A DNA stretch of 64,000 bases from an uncultured Bermanella sp. GTDB lineage: Bacteria; Pseudomonadota; Gammaproteobacteria; Pseudomonadales; Oceanobacteraceae. The notes under the pieces were generated by a model. That model saw only the letters and a list, made by a program, of their open reading frames with translations, was not told where the DNA came from and did not search any database. The position numbers were made by a program, and so were the translations under genes. The DNA lies in contig CAJXRF010000012.1 in the NCBI GenBank assembly GCA_913058575.1, positions 1-64,000 on the forward strand, written 5' to 3'. Of this stretch, positions 24,105 to 33,336 are shown in pieces (positions within the stretch are counted from its first letter, which is position 1; each line of letters begins with the position of its first letter).

Positions 24105-25724
24105 ATGGCTATTTTTTCAAAGCTCTCACTTAAATACAAAATATTATGTATTGCCCTAATTGGAGCTGTTGGGTTCATGAGCTACTTGGCTTTTAATTTT
24201 AAAACCGCCAGCAACAACGAAGCCAGGCTCAGTAAAATTCAAGATGTAAATTTTCCCATATTGGATAAAACCGGTAAGGTTTGGCTAGAACTCTTCGCCG
24301 CTCGCACCGCTATGCAAACCGCCATTTCAGAGGGGGAGTCTGACCTCATCATGGAGGCGAAAAGTCACCAAGATAAAATATTGCGGCACTTTAGCGATAT
24401 TGAGATATCTGAAAAACAATATAAAGGAGCCATTAAACAACTGCGCACAGGTTTAAATCGTTACATCAACAGCGCAGAACAATTAACCCAAGGCATGATT
24501 GACGGTACCATAGAGTTTTCAAAAATGGCAGACATGGCTGCGGTCATGCACGGTCATTATAAAAAATTTAGTGATGACCTAAGCCAATTTAGGGAGCAAG
24601 CATTACAGGATTTTGCAGAACGCCTTAATCAAGCTAAAAAAGAAAGCCAGCAAGCACTAAATACCGGCGTGGTTTTAGGCGCTTCGATTATCATATTATT
24701 GCTCGTGATTGCTTGGTGGATATCCAACACCATCGTCAGCAATATAAATCGCATCATTCAAGAACTAGAAGGCATGGCCACAGGTAAAGGGGATTTAACC
24801 ATTCGCCTAGAAACCTCCGCCCAAGATGAAATTGGCAGCCTTGTGGATAAGTTCAATGGATTTGTATTGCACCTGCAACTCATGATTAAAGTGCTCGCCA
24901 ACCTATCCCACGGTGTGACTCAAGGTGCAACAGATGTGAAGGGAATTGCGCTACATACCCAAACAGGCATTGTAGACCAGCAAAATGAAATTCATCAGGT
25001 GGCAACCGCTGTAACAGAAATGGCGCAAACCTCACTTGAGGTTTCTAAAAATGCAGGGGAAGCTTCTAAAGCCACCGACCAAGCCGATACAGACTCACAA
25101 TCTGGGCAAAAAGTAGTAGAAGATAATATCACCGCCATTACTGCTCTCGCTCAGGAAATAGAAACTGCGCGTAATGTGATACAAACTCTTTCTGATCAAG
25201 TTCAAAAAATTGCCGCTGCTTCACAAGATATTCGCAGCATTGCCGATCAAACTAACTTGCTGGCTTTGAATGCTGCCATTGAAGCGGCAAGGGCTGGCGA
25301 ACAAGGGCGAGGCTTTGCTGTGGTAGCCGATGAAGTGCGCACGTTAGCAGGCAGAACTGGTCAAAGCACAAATGACATAGAAGATATTATTAAAAGCCTA
25401 TTAAGTGGCGCACAGCAAGCTGTGGCGGTGATGGATCAATCCAAGGAGCGGGCTTATCAATCGGTGGAGCAATCTCAAACTACAGGTGAGTCATTACAAA
25501 ACATATTAAAATCTATTCATACCATTAATCAAATGAACCTCTTAGTGGCCAGCTCGGCCGAGGAACAAAGTTCAGTGGCTGAAGAAGTGAGTAAAAATAT
25601 TATTCGTATTAATGGGTTTTCAGATCAAACCGTTGAAGATGCACAATCCACTGCTTCCGCGACTAAAACATTATCTGAACAGGCTGAGCAATTAAAAGCC
25701 ATCGTTAACGAATTCAAGGTATAA
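24105..25724 (+). CDS. methyl-accepting chemotaxis protein
   Basis: A 539-residue chemoreceptor of classic layout. A first membrane helix lies at about 11-29, followed by a helical periplasmic ligand domain of about 155 residues (four-helix-bundle size) and a second helix (about 189-209, VVLGASIIILLLVIAWW). A HAMP domain follows, then the signalling domain with the conserved tip [37 protein letters not shown]. No CheR-binding pentapeptide ends the protein, and there are no che genes nearby. The ligand is unknown. It lies alone between the panD terminator and the methionine-salvage operon. Confidence 0.94.
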   Translation: MAIFSKLSLKYKILCIALIGAVGFMSYLAFNFKTASNNEARLSKIQDVNFPILDKTGKVWLELFAARTAMQTAISEGESDLIMEAKSHQDKILRHFSDIEISEKQYKGAIKQLRTGLNRYINSAEQLTQGMIDGTIEFSKMADMAAVMHGHYKKFSDDLSQFREQALQDFAERLNQAKKESQQALNTGVVLGASIIILLLVIAWWISNTIVSNINRIIQELEGMATGKGDLTIRLETSAQDEIGSLVDKFNGFVLHLQLMIKVLANLSHGVTQGATDVKGIALHTQTGIVDQQNEIHQVATAVTEMAQTSLEVSKNAGEASKATDQADTDSQSGQKVVEDNITAITALAQEIETARNVIQTLSDQVQKIAAASQDIRSIADQTNLLALNAAIEAARAGEQGRGFAVVADEVRTLAGRTGQSTNDIEDIIKSLLSGAQQAVAVMDQSKERAYQSVEQSQTTGESLQNILKSIHTINQMNLLVASSAEEQSSVAEEVSKNIIRINGFSDQTVEDAQSTASATKTLSEQAEQLKAIVNEFKV

Positions 25725-25780
25725 TTCTGCATTTTTTGAAGGATTGATCTTTACGGTCAATCTCGCTTTGCAGGTATTTT

Positions 25781-26866
25781 ATGTCTAATTCCAGCCCTTT
25801 CAATCCTGACCTAATCAATACAAGTCACACCCGTGGTGACAGTGTTCGTGCTATTCATTTTCACAATCAAAAGCTTCACTTGCTAGACCAGCGTTTATTA
25901 CCTGCTCAGGAGATTTTTCTAACATTTACCACGCCGCAAGAAGTCGCCTGTGCCATTACCGATATGGTCGTACGTGGCGCACCCGCCATTGGCATAACCG
26001 CCGCTTACGGCATTGTGCTAGCTGCATACCAACAAATAGATAAAGACACACTCAACCTTAAAGATGCTTTTAAAACACTCGCCGCCTCTCGCCCTACTGC
26101 GGTCAATTTATTTTGGGCCCTAAATAAAATGCAATCTGAGCTTGAAAATTGCTTAGCATTATCCACAGCAGAACAAGTAGCTCATTTGGAGAAATGCGCT
26201 CACGATATTTACCAAGACGACATACTGGCTAACCAGTCAATGGGAAAATTAGGTGCTAGTTTAATTGAAGAAAACTCACAGCTATACACACACTGCAATA
26301 CAGGTTCACTGGCCACGGGTGGCTACGGTACCGCATTAGGCGTTATTCGTAGTGCCTTCCAAGGCAATAAAGTCACCCAAGTGTATGCAGGGGAAACTCG
26401 CCCATGGTTACAAGGTGCTCGCTTAACCGCATGGGAATTAATGCGTGATGACATTCCTGTTAAGCTCTCAAGCGAAGGCGCAGCGGGGCAACTTCTGCGT
26501 CAAGGAAATATTAACTGGATTATTGTGGGCGCTGACCGCATTAGCGCCAATGGCGACGTGGCCAATAAAATAGGTACCTATAATTTAGCCGTATTGGCAA
26601 AGTATCATAATGTTAAATTTATGGTGGTGGCTCCCAGCACTACATTTGATTTAACGATTCAACATGGGCAAGACATCCCCATTGAAGAACGCCCTAGTGA
26701 AGAGGTGACCAAGATTCAGGGTATACAAATTGCGCCTGAGCATTGTGAAGCCATCAACCCATCTTTTGATGTGACACCTAATGAATTAATCGATGCGATT
26801 ATTTGTGAAAAAGGAATCTTAAAAGCACCATTTGATATCAATATTCAAAAACTATTGGGGAAATAA
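25781..26866 (+). CDS. mtnA: methylthioribose-1-phosphate isomerase
   Basis: A 361-residue MtnA of the eIF2B-alpha-like family. Signatures: DMVVRGAPAIGITAAYG, TAVNLFWAL, the catalytic cysteine in HCNTGSLATGGYGTALG, ETRPWLQGARLTAWEL, and GADRISANGDVANKIGTY containing the catalytic aspartate. It isomerises methylthioribose-1-phosphate to the ribulose form in methionine salvage. It heads the cluster mtnA-mtnB-pldA-mtnD-mtnC. The kinase or phosphorylase that makes its substrate is not in this window. Confidence 0.95.
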   Translation: MSNSSPFNPDLINTSHTRGDSVRAIHFHNQKLHLLDQRLLPAQEIFLTFTTPQEVACAITDMVVRGAPAIGITAAYGIVLAAYQQIDKDTLNLKDAFKTLAASRPTAVNLFWALNKMQSELENCLALSTAEQVAHLEKCAHDIYQDDILANQSMGKLGASLIEENSQLYTHCNTGSLATGGYGTALGVIRSAFQGNKVTQVYAGETRPWLQGARLTAWELMRDDIPVKLSSEGAAGQLLRQGNINWIIVGADRISANGDVANKIGTYNLAVLAKYHNVKFMVVAPSTTFDLTIQHGQDIPIEERPSEEVTKIQGIQIAPEHCEAINPSFDVTPNELIDAIICEKGILKAPFDINIQKLLGK

Positions 26867-26867
26867 C

Positions 26868-27485
26868 ATGCAATACCAACAAAGTGTGCTGCATCAAAAA
26901 TCTCTATTATTATGCGCTATTGGTAAAGAATGTTATGAGCTTGGCTGGAGCCCAGCGACGAGCTCAAACTACAGTATTCGCTATGACAATAAACACTGCG
27001 CGATCACCAGCTCAGGGAAACACAAAGGGCGACTTCAACCAGAAGATATCTTATTGGTAGACTTTTCAGGTACGCCTATTACACAAGGTAAGCCCAGCGC
27101 CGAAACATTATTGCACACCCAACTCTATCAAGCTGATGATAAAATTGGGGCTGTACTTCATACTCACAGCCCAGCTTCAGTGATGCTAAGTCAATTCTTA
27201 ACAAGCAATGAGCTTGTGTTACAAGGCTGGGAATTACTAAAGGCCTTACCAGGAATATTAAGTCATGAAGAGTCGGTAACTATCCCCATACTTAACAATA
27301 GCCAAGATATAAAGGCCCTTGCTAAGGAGGTAGATGAGAAAATGAAAACCGAGGACTTATGCGCCTATTTAATTAAAGGACATGGCATATATACTTGGGG
27401 AAAAAGTTTAGATGATTGCTTCCGCCATTTAGAGGCGCTTGAAGCATTAATGAGCTACGAACTCACAGCACTTAGCTTAAAATAA
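26868..27485 (+). CDS. mtnB: methylthioribulose-1-phosphate dehydratase
   Basis: A 205-residue class II aldolase-fold dehydratase. The ATG at 26868, 1 bp after the mtnA stop, is the natural start. Visible are GWSPATSSNYSIR, ITSSGKHKGRL, SAETLLHTQLYQ and the zinc-binding histidines in VLHTHSPASVML, with a third in IKGHGIYTWG. The LEALEALMSYEL end is typical. It dehydrates methylthioribulose-1-phosphate. Tight spacing shows co-transcription with mtnA and the next gene. Confidence 0.94.
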   Translation: MQYQQSVLHQKSLLLCAIGKECYELGWSPATSSNYSIRYDNKHCAITSSGKHKGRLQPEDILLVDFSGTPITQGKPSAETLLHTQLYQADDKIGAVLHTHSPASVMLSQFLTSNELVLQGWELLKALPGILSHEESVTIPILNNSQDIKALAKEVDEKMKTEDLCAYLIKGHGIYTWGKSLDDCFRHLEALEALMSYELTALSLK

Positions 27486-27496
27486 GGATACTTATA

Positions 27497-28447
27497 ATGA
27501 CCATAAAGCGTGGGCTATTTTTAATTATATTGCTGTCTTTAAGTTTAGAACTCTTCTCTCAAGAAATGACCAATGAGCAAATCCGCAATTCTAAACTTCC
27601 TACCATTCATGAAAATGAAGACGATGCCATTGCTTTAAAACATGCCATTGAACGTATGGATATTATAGAAGAAAAAGCCGGCGACTTACCTTTTGTTATC
27701 TTACCCCACCGGCCCAATTATATGATGCCGATATCATACCAAGAACGTCCAAACGATCAGCCATTTCAAGATGTAGTAGGAGAGGACTGGCCTGGGCTTG
27801 ATAATGCTGAAGCGGTTTTTCAAGTGAGTTTAAAATACCAAATTGCAAAATTAGATAAAGACAATAAAAGTAGGTTATATGTTGCCTATACAAATAAGTC
27901 ATATTGGCAAGTGTACAATAGTAATTTATCTCGACCCTTTCGTGAAACCAATCACGAACCAGAACTCATTGCACAGTTTCGTCCTAACTGGGGTTATATT
28001 AATGGCTTAAACATTGCGCTAAACCACCAAAGTAATGGCCAATATCAAGGATTATCACGCAGCTGGAATCGAATTATTGCAGGTTTTTTTCATGTTTCAG
28101 GTAGCACTGTATTTGGATTCCAACCTTGGTGGCGAATCCCCGAATCCAGCAATGATGACCCAAAAGACCCCAAAGACGATGACAACCCAGACATCCATAA
28201 GTACATAGGTTATAGCGATTTCATTTTTTACAAAAGACTGGGCAGACAATCTCTTTCCATTCGCTTTGGAAATAACTTTAACTTTGATAAAAACCGCGGT
28301 TGGGGAGAATTTGAATTTAACTTTCCATTAACACCAAGAGTGCGAGGGTTCGTTCAATACTATGAAGGTTATGGCAGCAGCTTAATTGAGTACGATCATT
28401 ACCAAAGAAGACTCGGATTCGGATTTAAGATTTCTGACTACTTATAA
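27497..28447 (+). CDS. pldA: outer-membrane phospholipase A (OMPLA)
   Basis: A 316-residue protein with a signal peptide (MTIKRGLFLIILLSLSLELFS). The C-terminal 220 residues form the PldA barrel: YTNKSYWQVYNSNLSRPFRETNHEPEL, the active-site stretch NHQSNGQYQGLSRSWNR (catalytic His and Ser, then Asn as in the E. coli His142/Ser144/Asn156 triad), FQPWWRIPE, DDNPDIHKYIGYSDF, and a final YEGYGSSLIEYDHYQRRLGFGF. It hydrolyses phospholipids misplaced in the outer leaflet. An acidic insert (DDPKDPKDDD) extends one loop. It lies between mtnB and mtnD with gaps of 11 and 23 bp, so it appears to be part of the methionine-salvage operon, which is unusual. Confidence 0.93.
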   Translation: MTIKRGLFLIILLSLSLELFSQEMTNEQIRNSKLPTIHENEDDAIALKHAIERMDIIEEKAGDLPFVILPHRPNYMMPISYQERPNDQPFQDVVGEDWPGLDNAEAVFQVSLKYQIAKLDKDNKSRLYVAYTNKSYWQVYNSNLSRPFRETNHEPELIAQFRPNWGYINGLNIALNHQSNGQYQGLSRSWNRIIAGFFHVSGSTVFGFQPWWRIPESSNDDPKDPKDDDNPDIHKYIGYSDFIFYKRLGRQSLSIRFGNNFNFDKNRGWGEFEFNFPLTPRVRGFVQYYEGYGSSLIEYDHYQRRLGFGFKISDYL

Positions 28448-28470
28448 CATCATAATAAAATGAAAAGATC

Positions 28471-29013
28471 ATGAGCAAAATAACTGTTTTCCAACAAGAT
28501 AATGCAAGCTATATTTTACAAAGTAGCAATGAAAAAAGTGAAATCGCCAAGATATTAACTAATGTTGGCGTGCGTTATGAACAATGGAAAACGTCCAACA
28601 AACGTTCCACTACCGCTTCAGTAGAGACTATCATAGCCGCTTATAAAACTGACATAGACAAGCTAATGAGCAGCGAAGGCTATCAAAGTGTTGATGCAAT
28701 TAGCCTAACACCAGACAATCCAAGCAAAGAAGCCTTGCGCAATAAATTCTTAGCCGAGCATACCCATGCAGAAGATGAAGTACGCTTTTTTGTTAAAGGC
28801 GAAGGACTCTTCACATTGCACATTGAAGATAAGATTTATGAAGTATTGTGTACTCAAGGTGATTTAATCAGTGTACCTAAAAATACTCGCCATTGGTTTG
28901 ACATGGGGTCTAACCCTAATTTCACGGCCATTCGTTTATTTAACAACCCCGATGGTTGGGTCGCACAATACACAGGTAGTGATATCTCCAATCAATTTTC
29001 AAGGCTTGCGTAA
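28471..29013 (+). CDS. mtnD: acireductone dioxygenase
   Basis: A 180-residue cupin. The metal-binding motif is EHTHAEDEVRFFVKGEGLFTLH (two His and the Glu), with the fourth ligand in VPKNTRHWFDMG. Iron- or nickel-bound ARD oxidises acireductone to the keto acid of methionine plus formate, or to the off-pathway products. The next gene, mtnC, makes its substrate and starts 3 bp after its stop. Confidence 0.95.
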   Translation: MSKITVFQQDNASYILQSSNEKSEIAKILTNVGVRYEQWKTSNKRSTTASVETIIAAYKTDIDKLMSSEGYQSVDAISLTPDNPSKEALRNKFLAEHTHAEDEVRFFVKGEGLFTLHIEDKIYEVLCTQGDLISVPKNTRHWFDMGSNPNFTAIRLFNNPDGWVAQYTGSDISNQFSRLA

Positions 29014-29016
29014 CTC

Positions 29017-29715
29017 ATGGCAACTTTCAAAAACATTCAGGCCATTGTCACTGATATAGAGGGCACCACTTCCTCCATTAGCTTTGTAAAAGACGTGTTA
29101 TTTCCTTATGCCAAAAACAATCTAGCGCAATACGTTTACGAAAATTCACATAAGAAAGAAGTAAAAGAGCAACTGGATCAGGTTGCTCTCAATTGTGATA
29201 TTCCAAGTAGTGATACCGTACAAATTATTCAACAGCTATTAAATTGGATCGATTCCGATACCAAAGCCACACCATTAAAAACACTGCAAGGCATGATCTG
29301 GCAACAAGGCTACGAAAATAACGATTACCAAGCTCACATGTATGACGATGCTGTGAGCCTGTTGAATCAATGGTCGCAAAAAAATATTCCGCTATTCGTC
29401 TATTCTTCTGGATCAGTACTGGCGCAAAAATTATTTTTTAAATATTCCTGTGCCGGTAACTTATTGCCCCTATTTAAAGACCACTTTGATACCCACATAG
29501 GCCACAAACAAGATCACCAATCTTATGAAGCGATTCAAAAACAACTAGCAATGCCTGCCAATGAGATATTATTTCTTTCTGACATTACAGGGGAATTAGA
29601 CGCAGCCCAAAAAGCGGGCTTTCAAACTTGCCATGTCCTTAGAGACAAGACTGCCCTCATCTCTCAGGTACACCCATGTGTCAGCAGTTTTCAGCAAATC
29701 ACGCTTTCGCGGTAA
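29017..29715 (+). CDS. mtnC: enolase-phosphatase E1
   Basis: A 232-residue HAD-family enzyme. Motif I is IVTDIEGTTSSISFVKDVLFPY, motif II FVYSSGSV with the downstream LAQKLFF, and motif III ILFLSDITGELDAAQKAGF. The DxExT form of motif I is diagnostic of the enolase-phosphatase. It enolises and dephosphorylates diketomethylthiopentyl phosphate to acireductone for MtnD. It is the last gene of the salvage operon; the thiolase gene starts 58 bp later. Confidence 0.95.
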   Translation: MATFKNIQAIVTDIEGTTSSISFVKDVLFPYAKNNLAQYVYENSHKKEVKEQLDQVALNCDIPSSDTVQIIQQLLNWIDSDTKATPLKTLQGMIWQQGYENNDYQAHMYDDAVSLLNQWSQKNIPLFVYSSGSVLAQKLFFKYSCAGNLLPLFKDHFDTHIGHKQDHQSYEAIQKQLAMPANEILFLSDITGELDAAQKAGFQTCHVLRDKTALISQVHPCVSSFQQITLSR

Positions 29716-29773
29716 AATAGCTATATAATCCCGCTCGATTATAAAAATAGACCTATTTCCACGGGAGAGATGT

Positions 29774-30952
29774 ATGAAAGAAGTTGTCATTGTTGCCGCA
29801 GGGCGTAGCGCCATTGGTGCATTTCAAGGTGCTTTGGCACCATTATCGGCTGTGGAAATCGGCAGCCAAGTCATTGCCGCTGTCGTTCAACGTGCTGGCC
29901 TTGAAAAAAATCAAATTAATGAAGTGATCTTTGGCCAAGTACTAACCGCTGGCTCAGGGCAAAACCCAGCCCGCCAATCTACCATTCAAGCAGGCCTTCC
30001 TAACGAAACCTCTGCGCTGACCATCAACAAGGTTTGTGGATCAGGCCTTAAAGCCGTGCATCTTGCCTCTCAGGCTATTGCCTGCGGCGATGCCGACATT
30101 ATTATCGCCGGCGGCCAAGAAAGCATGAGCAACGCACCTCATGTATTGCCTAATTCCCGCACCGGTCAGCGTATGGGCCCTATTAGCATGGTGGATACCA
30201 TGATTAATGATGGCCTTTGGGATGCATTTAATAATTACCACATGGGCATAACCGCTGAAAACTTAGCAGAGAAATTTGATATTTCGCGCCAGGCGCAAGA
30301 TGAATTCGCCGTATCCTCCCAAGCTAAAGCCGTTGCCGCTCAGCAAGCTGGCAAGTTCGATGATGAGATTATTGATATCCGCATTCCTCAACGTAAAGGG
30401 GATGACGTTATTTTCAATAAGGATGAAGGCCCCCGCGCTGGGCTGGGCATTGAAAAGTTATCAGCCATGCGTGCTGCATTTAAAAAAGATGGCACCGTCA
30501 CCGCGGCCAATGCTTCTTCTTTAAACGACGGTGCTGCTGCTGTCATTCTTGCCAGCAAAGAAAAAGCCCAAGAGTTAGGCTTGCCAATCCTTGCTACTAT
30601 CAAAGCACATGCGAATTCAGGTGTTGACCCAAGCATCATGGGCATTGGTCCCGTGACCGCTAGCCAAGCTTGCTTGAACAAAGCCGGCTGGAGCATAGAT
30701 GAGTTGGATTTAATCGAAGCCAACGAAGCCTTTGCCGTACAGTCATTATCTGTTGGTAAAGAGTTAAAGTGGGACAGCGAAAAAGTTAATGTGAATGGCG
30801 GAGCCATTGCCCTTGGTCACCCAATTGGTGCTTCAGGTTGCCGTATTCTTGTGACGCTTATCCATGAAATGCAAAAACGCGATGCTAAGAAAGGTCTTGC
30901 CACATTATGCATAGGTGGCGGCATGGGCGTATCTTTGGCCATTGAACGCTAG
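29774..30952 (+). CDS. acetyl-CoA C-acetyltransferase (thiolase)
   Basis: A 392-residue degradative/biosynthetic thiolase. The nucleophile Cys88 lies in [14 protein letters not shown]. The catalytic His is in [15 protein letters not shown] and the second Cys in [10 protein letters not shown]. Length and sequence ([31 protein letters not shown]) fit acetoacetyl-CoA thiolases of the AtoB/PhaA group, which condense or cleave acetyl-CoA units. No beta-oxidation or PHB partner genes are adjacent. It ends at a strong bidirectional terminator and may have its own promoter in the 58-bp gap. Confidence 0.93.
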   Translation: MKEVVIVAAGRSAIGAFQGALAPLSAVEIGSQVIAAVVQRAGLEKNQINEVIFGQVLTAGSGQNPARQSTIQAGLPNETSALTINKVCGSGLKAVHLASQAIACGDADIIIAGGQESMSNAPHVLPNSRTGQRMGPISMVDTMINDGLWDAFNNYHMGITAENLAEKFDISRQAQDEFAVSSQAKAVAAQQAGKFDDEIIDIRIPQRKGDDVIFNKDEGPRAGLGIEKLSAMRAAFKKDGTVTAANASSLNDGAAAVILASKEKAQELGLPILATIKAHANSGVDPSIMGIGPVTASQACLNKAGWSIDELDLIEANEAFAVQSLSVGKELKWDSEKVNVNGGAIALGHPIGASGCRILVTLIHEMQKRDAKKGLATLCIGGGMGVSLAIER

Positions 30953-30961
30953 GCTAAACAC

Positions 30962-30997
30962 AAAAAACCTTGTTGAGTTGCCTCAACAAGGTTTTTT
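30962..30997. terminator. bidirectional terminator between the thiolase gene and a convergent gene
   Basis: Stem AACCTTGTTGAG/CTCAACAAGGTT with loop TTGC is flanked by an A-run on the left and a T-run on the right, so it can stop transcription from both sides. Confidence 0.92.
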
Positions 30998-31014
30998 ATT
31001 CATCGTTTACTTAA

Positions 31015-31608
31015 TTAATGTACGACGCATTCACCACCAGGAATAACATTGCCAAACTCTGCTGGCAAAATAGAATGCTTATTCACAACAAGCGTGTCGT
31101 ATACATCTAGATCGGGCATCTTTTCCTCCCCATCAATGGGCTCAAGCAAGACACAAACCGCCTCAATACTGTCTAAAGCGCTAATGATGCAGCTTTTATA
31201 GCCCACCTTAGTGTGAATGGCTGCTAAATCACCCACATCCAGTTCATTTAAAACCGTAGGGATATCTTCATCCAGTAAGGGCTCTGCGTCTAAAGGCTCA
31301 ATAAAATGAGCGGCCGCCACTACGTGCAATATGTCCACCACGTCCGGGTCAGTTAAATCTAATGTTCCCGCCACCTCAGGCTCAACATCCAGCATCTTAC
31401 CCAGTAACACATAAAATAAGGTTAGGTCATCTTCGGTCCAACCTATGTCTTCCTCGCGGTTGTGGGGGCTTGGAATGTCGGTGGATAAGAGGATTTCGTG
31501 TTGGGAGTGTTCATCCAGTTCAGGCATGACAACATTTACTTGCTCGACACCAGTTCCTGCTATGTCGGCTAATCGCCATCTTAATGGATGTTTCGCTAAT
31601 TGTGTCAT
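31015..31608 (-). CDS. acidic protein of unknown function
   Basis: A 197-residue soluble protein with no signal peptide or membrane helix. It is markedly acidic, with Asp/Glu-rich segments (REEDIGWTEDDLTLF, LDAEPLLDEDIP, PIDGEEKMPDLDVYD), and ends PGGECVVH. A GAG-rich ribosome-binding site precedes the ATG at 31608. The gene stands alone between the thiolase terminator and a divergent lipoprotein gene. The family is not recognised. Confidence 0.7.
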   Translation of the reverse strand: MTQLAKHPLRWRLADIAGTGVEQVNVVMPELDEHSQHEILLSTDIPSPHNREEDIGWTEDDLTLFYVLLGKMLDVEPEVAGTLDLTDPDVVDILHVVAAAHFIEPLDAEPLLDEDIPTVLNELDVGDLAAIHTKVGYKSCIISALDSIEAVCVLLEPIDGEEKMPDLDVYDTLVVNKHSILPAEFGNVIPGGECVVH

Positions 31609-31860
31609 AGTCGGCCTCCGTTGTTCTTGCCGCTTTACACGAAAGGGATCAAACCCATTAATACATCATATGGGCTAGTCGCGTAGTTCTCAAACAAAGC
31701 GTTTAAAAAATAAAATTCATTGCCCTCATAAGTTGGTACTACTAACCACCATATCTTCCAAATTACTCTAAGTATAGTGTTTAATTAGAGGTTATGATTA
31801 TATTAATCATATTTTTAAATGCCACACTATAAAAAGCGATGCCATCACCTAGGATCTTTT

Positions 31861-32919
31861 ATGCCAAGCACCATTCGTTCCATTTTTGTCATTTTAATAG
31901 TGTCCTGCTATTTATCTGGCTGTGCATCCTTACCCGATGACGATAGTCTAAATCATCAAGCTGCGACTTTTGTATCAAAGGAGAAAATAAATTCCTCATC
32001 TCTTATGCAAAGAGCTAAATTGAAAATAAAAAAAGGCAAAAGTGAAAACCTTGCCTTCTTCGCGCCTAGCTACTTTAAAAATGCACAAGACAGCTACCAA
32101 GAAGCATTAGTTTCCTACCAAAATAAAGATGAAGAACTAGACACGAAACTAAAAACTCAGCTTAGCATTGAGTATATAGACTCAGGTATGCGCAATAAAA
32201 AAGTGGTGCTAGACACTCTCAAGAAGAGTTTAAATAACCGCCAAATTTTAAAAGATTTAAAAGTGAACAAACATTTTCCTAACGAATTTAACGAACTAAG
32301 AAAACAACACATTGTTTTAATTAACTTAATTGAACAAAGAAAACTAGATGAAGCACTAAAGGGAGAAAAAGACTTACTGTCTAACATGCGAAAAGTAGAA
32401 GTGAAAACCATCGACACCACTTATTTATCCGAAGTCGACACCGTATTAAAACAAGCCAATAAAGAAAGCGCCCTTGAGTTATTACCCATTACGCATCAAA
32501 AGACCATGGATACACTTAAAGATACTAGACAGTTTATTCGGCAAAACCCGCGCAAGTCAAAACGTATAGCAAAGCTGGCACAAGCCGCTTTATTTTCAAC
32601 TCAAAGATTGTATCAATTAAGCAGAGAAGCTAAACGCTTTTCGCTTTTAGAAAAACCGCAAATAGAACAATTATTATTATCACAAGAAGATCAATTCCAA
32701 AGAATTAGTCAAAAATTGAACCACCCAGACATTCGAAATTTATCTTTTAATGATCAAAGCCTACTATTAGCCGAAGAGTCCAAACAAATTCGCAAGAGAC
32801 TAAAAAAACCGAAAAAAGCAAAATCAGGAAAAATTAGCCAAGCAGATTTAGATAAATGGAAAAGAAAAGTAGTATTACTGCAGGCTGAAGTGAGACGTTT
32901 ACAAAAAGTATCCAATTAA
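31861..32919 (+). CDS. coiled-coil lipoprotein of unknown function
   Basis: A 352-residue protein. The start at 31861 puts a lipoprotein signal first (MPSTIRSIFVILIVSCYLSGC), with lipobox LSGC and Cys21; an upstream in-frame start would bury it. After the lipid anchor comes a charged, almost wholly helical body with an FFAPSYFKNAQDSYQEAL segment similar to AP-type helical repeats in envelope lipoproteins (DUF4398-like), and a basic C-terminal coiled coil (KWKRKVVLLQAEVRRLQK). Residue +2 is Ala, which suggests outer-membrane sorting. AT-rich, Lys-rich codon use stands out from the neighbours. Confidence 0.7.
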   Translation: MPSTIRSIFVILIVSCYLSGCASLPDDDSLNHQAATFVSKEKINSSSLMQRAKLKIKKGKSENLAFFAPSYFKNAQDSYQEALVSYQNKDEELDTKLKTQLSIEYIDSGMRNKKVVLDTLKKSLNNRQILKDLKVNKHFPNEFNELRKQHIVLINLIEQRKLDEALKGEKDLLSNMRKVEVKTIDTTYLSEVDTVLKQANKESALELLPITHQKTMDTLKDTRQFIRQNPRKSKRIAKLAQAALFSTQRLYQLSREAKRFSLLEKPQIEQLLLSQEDQFQRISQKLNHPDIRNLSFNDQSLLLAEESKQIRKRLKKPKKAKSGKISQADLDKWKRKVVLLQAEVRRLQKVSN

Positions 32920-32951
32920 AAGAGAAAGACTATTTATTGAGCGGCCTTTGC

Positions 32952-33095
32952 TTTTTGCTCTGCGCAAAATAAAGATACGACCTACATGGACGTAGAGAAT
33001 GTCATTTTTGCAGGAGCCTTAAATGACCGCCCTTCCTTGGGCATCCCTTTATTTTTGCTCCATGCAAAATAAAGATACAGCCCTTCCTTGGGCAT
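32952..33095. repeat. interleaved short direct repeats with hairpins
   Basis: A 31-bp unit (32952-32982) recurs at 33052-33082, exactly 100 bp on, with few changes; each contains a TTTTGC/GCAAAA-type dyad. GCCCTTCCTTGGGCAT (33029-33044) recurs at 33080-33095 and can itself fold. GTCATTT/AAATGAC (33001-33007/33021-33027) forms a third hairpin. No gene lies here, and the pattern resembles REP-type extragenic elements. Confidence 0.7.
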
Positions 33096-33118
33096 AAAAA
33101 AAGAGGCTTTCGCCTCTT
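33094..33118 (-). terminator. terminator of the small coiled-coil gene
   Basis: Stem AAGAGGC/GCCTCTT with a 4-nt loop; read on the minus strand it is followed by a run of T, 18 bp beyond the stop of the 33136 gene. Confidence 0.87.
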
Positions 33119-33135
33119 CCTTGTTTACAAATCTG

Positions 33136-33336
33136 TTAATATTCCATTTGGCTTAATAATTCCTGACGAGATTCAATCATGGTTTTATATGTTTTCATTA
33201 AGCTAAATCGATGTGGCGCTTGCGCCGTTTGTAGTCGCTGCAATTGCCCTTCTAGCTTTTCAACCTCACTCCGTAAACGGCACACGATCTCATTATTCGT
33301 GCCATCACCTCGTAAGCGATAACTTTGCTGAGCCAT
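33136..33336 (-). CDS. small coiled-coil protein of unknown function
   Basis: A 66-residue basic, helical protein (EIVCRLRSEVEKLEGQLQRLQ forms a heptad-like coil). A ribosome-binding site (AGGAG, read on the minus strand) precedes the ATG, and a good terminator follows, which supports a real gene. The family is not recognised; the size and coil recall SlyX-like proteins, but the sequence does not support that name. Confidence 0.62.
   Translation of the reverse strand: MAQQSYRLRGDGTNNEIVCRLRSEVEKLEGQLQRLQTAQAPHRFSLMKTYKTMIESRQELLSQMEY

Noticed and set aside
25725-25780. SAM or similar riboswitch before mtnA
   Set aside because: The spacer is only 56 bp and shows no riboswitch-like multi-stem structure.
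30388-30807. 139-codon open frame opposite the thiolase gene
   Set aside because: It is antisense to conserved thiolase motifs; the open frame is a codon-bias shadow.
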